A stretch of DNA of 42,766 bases, taken from NCBI GenBank assembly GCA_964058805.1, contig CAXKVV010000996.1:1-42766 (forward strand). Reading direction: 5' to 3'. This DNA is from Schoenoplectus triqueter (Eukaryota > Streptophyta > Magnoliopsida > Poales > Cyperaceae). The notes under the pieces are model-generated. The model ran no database searches. It worked only from the letters and a program-made list of their open reading frames with translations, and was not told where the DNA came from. The stretch's first letter is position 1. Each line of letters opens with the position of its first letter. A program made the translations under genes and the position numbers. This document shows, one piece after another, positions 36,208 through 42,766 of the stretch.

Positions 36208-36222
36208 CTGCAAAAACAAAAA
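36208..36222 (-). promoter_or_regulatory. Candidate 3' splice site in leader, right element
   Basis: The minus strand reads TATTTTTGTTTTTGCAG directly before GAAATGG with the ORF1 start. This is a strong plant-like acceptor, and the placement matches the left element. A matching donor candidate lies at 40219-40224. Confidence 0.5.
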
Positions 36223-36322
36223 TACTTAAAAATCATTAGTCATTTTTAGCGCATAGAAGACCACTTGTATCCTTTAACTATTCTATTTGCCTCTCTCTTT
36301 CAAAGATAAGAGGAGAATCTAG

Positions 36323-36340
36323 GTCCCACTGGGCGTGCCA
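36323..36340 (-). promoter_or_regulatory. Primer-binding site, right element
   Basis: TGGCACGCCCAGTGGGAC on the minus strand lies 5 bp (GGATC) from the LTR terminus GTCGCACA. It differs from the left element at one base. Confidence 0.85.
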
Positions 36341-36518
36341 GATCCTGTGCGACCCTTTTTCGCACGCTCTGCACCGCCGCCGGGTGATGGGATGCGGAAG
36401 AAGGACACGGAGATCCCTCCCAAGCGTGCATCTGCTAAGTGCTGGCTGATTTTGCCGTTTAGAGAGATTTGGATGCACATTTAGGGGGTTTTTAGTGATT
36501 GTGAGTTCTTGTAGATTC

Positions 36519-36540
36519 CGGTGGGCGCAAGCCCCCACCG
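36519..36540 (-). other. Conserved U5 hairpin, right element
   Basis: CGGTGGG and CCCACCG pair perfectly around the loop CGCAAGCC (plus-strand reading). The loop is identical to the left element and the stem carries two paired changes. Confidence 0.75.
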
Positions 36541-36639
36541 TTAATTACCCTGGGCTACTAACCTCGAGGCACCTCTGGATCTTTGAAAGGGAGAAGCAAA
36601 TAGTATAGTTAAATGATGGTCAAGTGGTCGTCTTGGTTC

Positions 36640-37330
36640 ACAAAAGGGGTCGATTCCAAGGAAGACGAACCTACTACAGATCGGTTCAGTCTTTACCGCC
36701 TCGAGAGATAACCTTACTACAGATCAGATTAATCTCTTCGAAGGGGTTCAAGGTGAGTCTACTACAGAACGACTCGACCTCAGTTCATCTAGAAAATGAA
36801 CCTACTTCAGAACGGTTCACAGTTGATCCCATGGAAGATGAACCTACTACAGATCGGTTCAGTCTATACCGCCTCGAGAGATAACCTTACTACAGATCAG
36901 ATTAATCTCTTTAGAGGGGCTTGAGGTAAGTCTACTATAGAACGACTCAACCTCAGTTGATCTAGAAGATAAACCTACTACAGAACGGTTCAATCTTAAC
37001 TAGTCAACAACCAATCGCACAAAATACAACTCGAAGCACTGAGCCGGTTGATCTTGAGGTTGGTGAATCAGGAGAAGGGTGGATTTGGCCCACGTGTTTC
37101 TTCTCACCGATCTTCTAGATCATGAATTCGAAGCACTAAGCCGATTCATAAACCTAGGAAACACAGTTACACACAATGTCAAACCTGAAGCACTGAGCTA
37201 GCTTAACATTGAGGCATGTGTTAGTGAAGGAACCTACTACAGAACGGTTCACATTCACTGTTTTGTGGATGAATCTACTACAGAATGATTCAATCTCACG
37301 ATCTCGGGAGATGAACCAGAAGACAAACTC
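36640..37330. repeat. Minisatellite: CTACTACAGA repeats
   Basis: At least ten occurrences of ACCTACTACAGA followed by a CGGTTCA-like end are spread over this stretch. A larger unit of 173 bp is present twice (starting 36669 and 36842), including CCGCCTCGAGAGATAACC and TACAGATCAGATTAATCTC. It lies in the transcribed part of the right LTR. Confidence 0.9.
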
Positions 37331-37391
37331 ATCGATGGATGAGTTCAGCCTTACTAGCTCAAATGGTCATGAATTACTTGTTCATGACACC

Positions 37392-37880
37392 GAGTCATTA
37401 AGATGTCATTTCTCTCGGACATCGTAATGTTTTTCTTCCTCAAAGTCGACATATCTCTTCATGTTGATGTCGCAGCCTTGATCATTCTTCAGCGAGCGTC
37501 AAGATGTTCTTGTCCCGACTAATCGTTCTAGATATTGCATTACTTGTGCAAAATTACTATGTCGCTCTACACCCCTTGTGTGAGCGTATTTAGTCATAAG
37601 TCATTTGTTCATGGTAATGAGTCATTAAGATGTTACTTCTCTCGGACATCATAATGTTCTTCTTCCTCAGAGTCGACATATCTCTCCATGTTGATGTCGC
37701 AGCTTTGGTCATTCTTCAACAAGCGTCAAGATGTTCTTGTCTCGACATATCCTTTTATATTGCTGTTGAAAGCCTCAGTCATTCTTCGTCAAGATGTTCT
37801 TGTCTCGACTAATTGCTCTAAATGTTACATTATGTGTGCAAAAATCATCGTATTGCTCTACACCCCTTGTGTGAGCATAT
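37392..37880. repeat. 227-bp tandem duplication
   Basis: GAGTCATTAAGATGT and CTCTCGGACATC begin copies at 37392 and 37619. Both contain GTCGACATATCTC, ATGTTGATGTCGCAG, CAAGATGTTCTTGTC and CTACACCCCTTGTGTGAGC. The second copy has an extra internal repeat of the TCAAGATGTTCTTGTCTCGAC part. Confidence 0.88.
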
Positions 37881-37899
37881 TTGTTCGTCTCTAAAATGT

Positions 37900-38990
37900 A
37901 AAAAGATTATTACATAATATCTTTCATGATTATCTCTATTACAAAGGTGAATTTATTTTTTATTTTTTTTAACTCTATTTATTTCTATAGAAAATTATTT
38001 ACAAAAATAATAAGAAATGGGTTAGCTATTAACTAGAATTTTATTTATATTTTTAGAATTTTATAATAGCTAAAGTAGTAGGATTTTTATTTTTACTATT
38101 TCTAAACTCTATTGCTATGATTTCTTTTTATTTATATTTTTAGGATATTTATAATAGCCAAAGTAATAGGACTTTATTATCATGTTTTCATTATTTTGAA
38201 ATATTATTTATTTTGTAGGAATTATTTACAAAACAAAAAGATGATTAGCTATATTATTTTTATTTTTATTTTTAGGATCTGTAATAGCTAAAAAGAAATC
38301 ACTATTAATATTCTATTCTATTTATTATAGTTTTCATTATATTTTTATTATTTCTATTTATTATCTATAGAAAAATATAAGATTTTTATTTTGTTATTAT
38401 TATTATTTGAAAATAACCACAAGGGATGAAATTCATTATATTCTTTATTACAACTATTATTTTTATTGCATTTTATCCATCAAGAACATTTTTATTGTAT
38501 ATTTATTTAAAAATAACAAAGGAGTGCAATTCATTCTATTATAAAACTTTATTATCATTCTTTATTATAGAAGAAAATATATTTACTATCTATTACCATG
38601 GTTGTATATATTTTTGTATATTTTGTACTATTTATTTTTATTATATTTTTTTTTACAGAAAATATTAACATAATCTCTATTATTATTTATTTTATTTATC
38701 AAAGAATAGAGTTAATCTCATTATTTATTATTGCATATTATTATTGTCATTATTATTTTATGAAAAATCACTTGAAAAATCAGTAAAATATATCTAATTA
38801 TTATTCATGATTTTATTTGAATTTTTGGAATTTTTATAGTATTTAAAATGACAAGTCAAAGCTAAGTCAAATATATCAATATATGTAATATCTTTTGCTT
38901 TTAAATTGTTTTAATATGATAATATTTTTAAAACTGAAGTATTATTATATAGAAAAATAGTATGAAAAATAAGAAAATTTTAGAAACAAA
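37900..38990. other. AT-rich LTR segment without genes
   Basis: About 1.1 kb of strongly A/T-rich sequence contains degenerate local repeats (TTTATTTATATTTTTAG, GATTTTTAT, TAATAGCTAAAG). It corresponds in position to the AT-rich U5 of the left LTR. Short ORFs at 38426-38786 are low-complexity Ile/Phe/Tyr-rich frames and are not called. Confidence 0.7.
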
Positions 38991-39067
38991 TTTGAGTTAA
39001 TTCGGAGTTCAGGAGCATTTTCAAATGATTTATTTACTCTATATCATTAATATTCTGTTATTATTTA

Positions 39068-39260
39068 ATTAATGGGCTCAATCTGGGCCTTCGGATTTGT
39101 ATTGAGATTAACACAACTCTTTTATTTAACTTTCATACTCATCTGGGCCGCTGGATTAAATTAAGATTTGCACCGAATGGATTAAAGGCCCAGATTGATT
39201 CATACTTTAATTTTCTAAATATGCAATAGCCCAGATCATTTGGATTTATCTCAAGATTCG
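39068..39260. repeat. Three short degenerate repeats around ATCTGGGCC
   Basis: CAATCTGGGCCTTCGGATTTG (39078) and CATCTGGGCCGCTGGATTAAA (39140) are direct copies in different states. A third, CCCAGATCATTTGGATTTATC (about 39231), resembles their right half and is preceded by GGCCCAGATTGATT in inverse orientation. Confidence 0.5.
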
Positions 39261-40218
39261 TGTGATTCTTTGAGATTTGTGTAGAGAGCATCTCCTTCTG
39301 TCTTCCTTCCCCATGCTTTGAGATGCGCACTGGATAAGCGATCTTGGTGCTCCGGCAGCCTGATCGGAGATCGGCTATTGCCTGCAGCGTCGTCTTGATA
39401 TGAAGAGTTAGTCTGTACCCTCAGATCGTACATCGGTGCGGTGGATCGTCGGCGTCACCACGATCAATGGATTGACTCGTACCGTTTTGGTACCGAATTC
39501 ATTTCCGATTGAATTAAGTCAATTCCAGATCAATTTCTAACGTGTCTTGATTTGTCTATGCAATTCTAAACCTCAATTAACATCATTGATGATTTACTTA
39601 CTGTAATTATCTATATTCCTTCTTAATTCATTACGGATGCTGACTCATGGTCGATACCGATCGGCAATTCAATACTATACTCTATATTTCCAGTCAATTG
39701 CCAAGAATTACTTGATCTTGTTGATATGAAACTCATCGCCTGTGTAATGCATTTCAATTAAAGCATATAGCTTGATCAATTGGGGCGTTTTCAGTTGTTT
39801 TGCATTACTGGTTTTGAGTCTCAGCGATTAGTTCCAAAATTTCCATCAATTACTTAATTTAAAGTTGAATTCTTGGAACAACTGCTTGGAAACATAGTGA
39901 CTAAGAGGTCAGTGACCTTCGATTAGTCCATCATCCATGATTAGTGCTAGGAGATTATGTAATCTTCAACTAGCTTTTCTGGCAAATCGATTCAGTCCCT
40001 TGATTACTTAATTAACCAAGATAAAGGCAAGAAAATAAAACAAGAAGGATCTAAATAGTGAGGCGACGGCTCAAAGAAAAGATTCAATCAAGAAAGTTGA
40101 GAAATTCAATTGAATTGAAAAGGAAATTTGCGAAAATACAAGTAACAGTACTAAAAGTTCTGAAATTACTCAAAATTGAGCACAATTACAACTCAAACTC
40201 TCTATTTACAATAAGTAC

Positions 40219-40224
40219 ACTCAC
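40219..40224 (-). promoter_or_regulatory. Candidate 5' splice donor in right LTR
   Basis: The minus strand reads GGAAAG then GTGAGT, a near-consensus donor about 205 bp downstream of the TATA box. Paired with the acceptor at 36208, it would define a roughly 4.0-kb intron that removes the minisatellites, U5 and PBS from gag mRNA. This is inference from motifs only. Confidence 0.35.
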
Positions 40225-40426
40225 CTTTCCTTCTTCTCTGTAGTTATGAGCTCTTGGATTGATTGTTAATAGTGGAAAGGGGTGACTGTTTGCCAAGTTC
40301 TCAACACTTGTTGAGATCAATTGGCCCTCTAGCTTCTCACTTGCTCTCTAAGCTTCTCAGGTAATCTCACAGGTGTTGTAAGGGTGTATGTATGCTTCTC
40401 CTTCTTATTTCTATCCACTGGTTGAG

Positions 40427-40438
40427 AGTTTATATAGA
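40427..40438 (-). promoter_or_regulatory. TATA box of right LTR promoter
   Basis: The minus strand reads CTCTATATAAACTCTC, a canonical plant TATA box, directed towards the PBS and gag. It matches the position logic of the left LTR, with about 4.1 kb from TATA to PBS. Confidence 0.65.
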
Positions 40439-41617
40439 GATTCATTGGTTTGACCGATTTTGACCACTCAATCCAATTGCACATGGTGTATTATATCTAT
40501 CACTTCAATTGTTCCCTTGTATGCCTTATGGTCCACTGAACCGAGTCTCCATTGCCTAGCTCATGTGTAACTGCCTCTAGGCAGTTATAATTTCATTTTA
40601 TTCACTGATTTGCCACTATTCGGTTCCCATATTCCTTCAGGCTCTTCTAGCCCCTTCTGGATCCTTTTAGGCATTCCACCATGCCTATATAAGCTATCCA
40701 TACTCTCTCTTAACTTCATTTTGCAGAATTGATCTCAATTTACCTTTTCTCCTCCATTACAAGTTATAATCAAGTTTCAAACTTTCATCTCGGTTCCTTG
40801 CTTGTTTCTTCTATCTCAAGGCTTCAACATCATCAATTCAGTGTCAGGCAACTCCTTGTGCTCTTACCTAGTCGATTTACAAGCTTCATCACAGTGTTTG
40901 ATCAACTCACCTCTAGGCCGAGTTGTGAGTTGATGCAACTCTTACATCCAGCACTCAACTCTTCTCAATTATCACTCTAACACCATCGCCTGAGGTTCTA
41001 GAAACTCTCCCAGCCATCAATTGCATGTTCCAAGCTTCAATTAGTAAGTTCAAAGTTTTGACCCGAGATATTACTCCTTGCTATTTCTTTCTCTGTGCTT
41101 TATCAATTTAAAATCTAACTATATGCACATGCTCTCCTTTGTATGCTGTAGCTGAGGCTAGAAGCAATTGATTTGAAATTCAACCTTTCACTCGATCTCC
41201 ATTGATGATGCCTTCTAGTTCTTCTGCCGTCGAGAGGAAGAAGAAGAGATGAGGGAGAAGGGAGGGAATGTTCTCCTCGGCGCCTGCACCAGGTGCACAT
41301 GAGCCAAGACAAAGAAGAAGGAGGGTGCAGAGAAGGGAGCCGCATGAACCAGGTACATATTCTCTTTTACTCTTATTTTTAAATCTCAGCTAGTATTATT
41401 GTGTAGACTTGGTTCTTTGCGCCTTAGACTCATAAGTCTGACTAGTAGGTCCCACTTGTAAGTTTTCTATTCTTAGGTTTACAGGTGTCGTTAGCAGCTG
41501 ATTAGTACATGATTAGGGTTAATTGAACTGATCTGGCATGATCTGATTGGCTTGTTATCTTAATCCCCTTCCCTTTATCTCTGATTACTCACTAATTACT
41601 GCTGGGGTGGCTTTATG

Positions 41618-41850
41618 GTATGGTGCCATGTGGCACAGATCTGGGTGAGGTGGCCTCCTCTGGCTGTGCCATGTGCCACAGGGAGGGTGAGGTGGCCCTG
41701 TGGTGTGATGCCATGTGGCACTAGGGTGGTGAGGTGGCCCACTGGCTGTTTGCCACGTGGCACTGAGGTGGGGCCCACCTGTCAGTGACTCATACCAGGG
41801 TGGGGCCCACTTGCTGACATGGCCCAATGAGAGGCTGCCACGTGGCACAC
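41618..41850. promoter_or_regulatory. Tandem G-box-like palindromes in U3
   Basis: A roughly 45-bp unit repeats about five times around palindromic cores: GTGCCATGTGGCAC (41623), GTGCCATGTGCCAC (41666), ATGCCATGTGGCAC (41708), TGCCACGTGGCA (41751) and TGCCACGTGGCA (41836). The last two are perfect palindromic G-boxes, the class of site bound by plant bZIP/bHLH factors. Two GTGGGGCCCAC blocks (41768, 41804) between them resemble TCP-factor sites. The cluster lies 1.2-1.4 kb upstream of the TATA box. An enhancer role is inferred. Confidence 0.6.
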
Positions 41851-42289
41851 CCTCTCTCTTCACTTATTTTATACCTTCTGTGTTTCTTGCACCAAGTTTG
41901 TACCCAGAGCTGCTATTATCTCCAACTTGTACCCAGAGTTGCTTTGATCAAATCTCAGCCTTTGATTAATCCATTTATTCTGCTTTTATCTTCCCTGAAT
42001 TTATTTTAATAGCTCCACTCATCTAAAAATCATGAAAATTTCACCAAAAATCCCTAAAATCATGATGATCACCCCTGTAATTTTTAATTCCATTTTTACC
42101 CCTGTCTCTCTGAATTAAAAATTCTTTTGTCAAATAAACCCTATTATTTCTTCTAAATTAATCCCAGATTTCATTTGTAGCTCAATGTCTCTGCCAATTA
42201 TCTCTCTCTTGCAGAAACCACCCTAACTAAATACCAATTAGAATTATTGATATTCATTAGGGTTTGATCTGATCAACAGTTGATTACAT

Positions 42290-42541
42290 GTCAACAGTTG
42301 ATACAAATCTAGGCTTGATCAGATGGTTGCTCCCAGCTTTGGCACCTGATCAGTCTTGTGAAATTGACTTTCAATCCCTTAACATGAGGTGACTTGGTCA
42401 AAGAACTGACTACTTATCAGTAATTGACACAAATCAAAGCATGGTTTGGTGGTTGCTCACAGCTTTGGCACCAGGTCAGCCTTGAAAGCAAAATCACATT
42501 TGAAATTTCTCATGATTGGTTGTATCAGAATACTAGCTTGG
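42290..42541. repeat. 126-bp tandem duplication near right edge
   Basis: GTTGATACAAATCTAGGC ... GGTTGCTCCCAGCTTTGGCA (42325) is repeated as ATTGACACAAATCAAAGC ... GGTTGCTCACAGCTTTGGCA (42451). The copies are 126 bp apart and moderately diverged. Confidence 0.75.
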
Positions 42542-42766
42542 CATTGACATCATTTCATGTGGCATAGGGATTATACTATTTCAGCTCCTCTCTAGGGTTA
42601 GCTCCAAGGGCAGGTTTTTAGGGTTTAACTCTGACTCCTTTAATAGGTCACTGAGGTGTGGGGTCCACCTGTCAGTGAAAATGATCACATGGATGACTCA
42701 TCAGATAGGCTAGGTTTATGTTGTTAGATCCATCTACAAGGGACTGCCAGGTGGGTCCCACTTGTC

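Larger units (their letters stand above)
36259..36629 (-). other. Inverted-repeat (panhandle) leader domain, right element
   Basis: The arms 36259-36307 and 36579-36629 are inverted copies of about 50 bp. Both include GACCACTTG, TTTAACTAT, CTATTTGC and CTTTCAAAGAT, with a few mismatches and a 2-base gap. They enclose the U5 hairpin, LTR end and PBS, as in the left element. Two positions appear to differ in a paired way between the two elements. Confidence 0.7.
36346..42766 (-). mobile_element. Long LTR of right element, 5' end outside window
   Basis: On the minus strand it ends GGGTCGCACA at 36346, as in the left LTR. The last ~250 bp resemble the left LTR (ACACGGAGATCCCTC, the hairpin, TTAATTACCCTGGGCT). 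Farther out the sequence is unrelated, though the plan is similar: minisatellites, an AT-rich stretch, then a TATA box 4.1 kb from the LTR end. I found no TGTTTACC-like start before 42766, so the LTR may exceed 6.4 kb, or flanking DNA may begin at an unrecognised border. No host gene is visible. Short ORFs (for example 40729-40980, 41585-41863) look random. Confidence 0.7.

Noticed and set aside
15960..36538. Short ORF across the U5/PBS region in both elements (GACAH.NL...)
   Set aside because: The left copy starts with ATG but the right copy has GTG at the same place. Conservation is better explained by the hairpin, LTR end and PBS that it overlaps.
38426..38786. Ile/Phe/Tyr-rich ORFs resembling membrane proteins
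   Set aside because: They are low-complexity AT-rich DNA, which translates to hydrophobic residues by composition alone.
40729..42009. Short ORFs in the right-hand region as possible host genes
   Set aside because: They are under 95 codons, lack domains or supporting structure, and overlap LTR-type repeats and regulatory motifs.

Overview
The window looks like nuclear DNA of a flowering plant with a large, repeat-rich genome. It contains a CpG-dense tandem satellite and parts of large Ty3/gypsy-type LTR retrotransposons. I see no host gene, tRNA, rRNA or CRISPR array. The species cannot be fixed from the sequence. GTGGGGCCCAC-type motifs near the right end weakly suggest a monocot. I looked for an unknown gene system and found none. 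The unusual content is in the architecture of the repeats.

Layout: (1) 1-14506, a satellite of about 58-bp monomers (roughly 250 copies) with higher-order repeats (HORs), all in one orientation. (2) 14507-15985, the truncated 5' internal part of a minus-strand element (primer-binding site, ORF1-like and gag-like remnants), fused at its broken end to the satellite. (3) 15986-20640, its complete 4655-bp 5' LTR (TG...CA). (4) 20641-29357, a second block of the same satellite in the same orientation (about 150 monomers). (5) 29358 to about 33487, a 3'-truncated LTR of the same family in plus orientation, so block 2 lies between two LTRs in inverted orientation. (6) About 33488-36345, the 5' internal part of a second, related minus-strand element with a longer ORF1-gag frame, broken by three stop codons and truncated at the inverted LTR. 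(7) 36346 to the window end, the very long, still open-ended LTR of that second element, with its own minisatellites, TATA box and G-box cluster.

The two minus-strand elements share a layout: a distant TATA box, a U5 end with a conserved hairpin, an LTR terminus in CACA, a 5-bp spacer, an 18-bp primer-binding site, a short leader, a candidate splice acceptor just before the first ATG, an ORF1-like protein and then gag. Giant LTRs with an extra ORF ahead of gag recall the Tat/Ogre group of plant Ty3/gypsy elements. No reverse transcriptase is present to test that. Long inverted arms around the PBS and a small hairpin with paired substitutions suggest a structured RNA leader kept in both elements.

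The satellite monomer is nearly stop-free in all three frames of the minus strand, and 58 is not a multiple of 3. Translation therefore gives long 58-residue-periodic open frames (up to about 627 codons), which I treat as artefacts. The left LTR promoter does, however, point through the gag fragment into array 1 on that open strand, producing an in-frame gag-satellite chimeric ORF.
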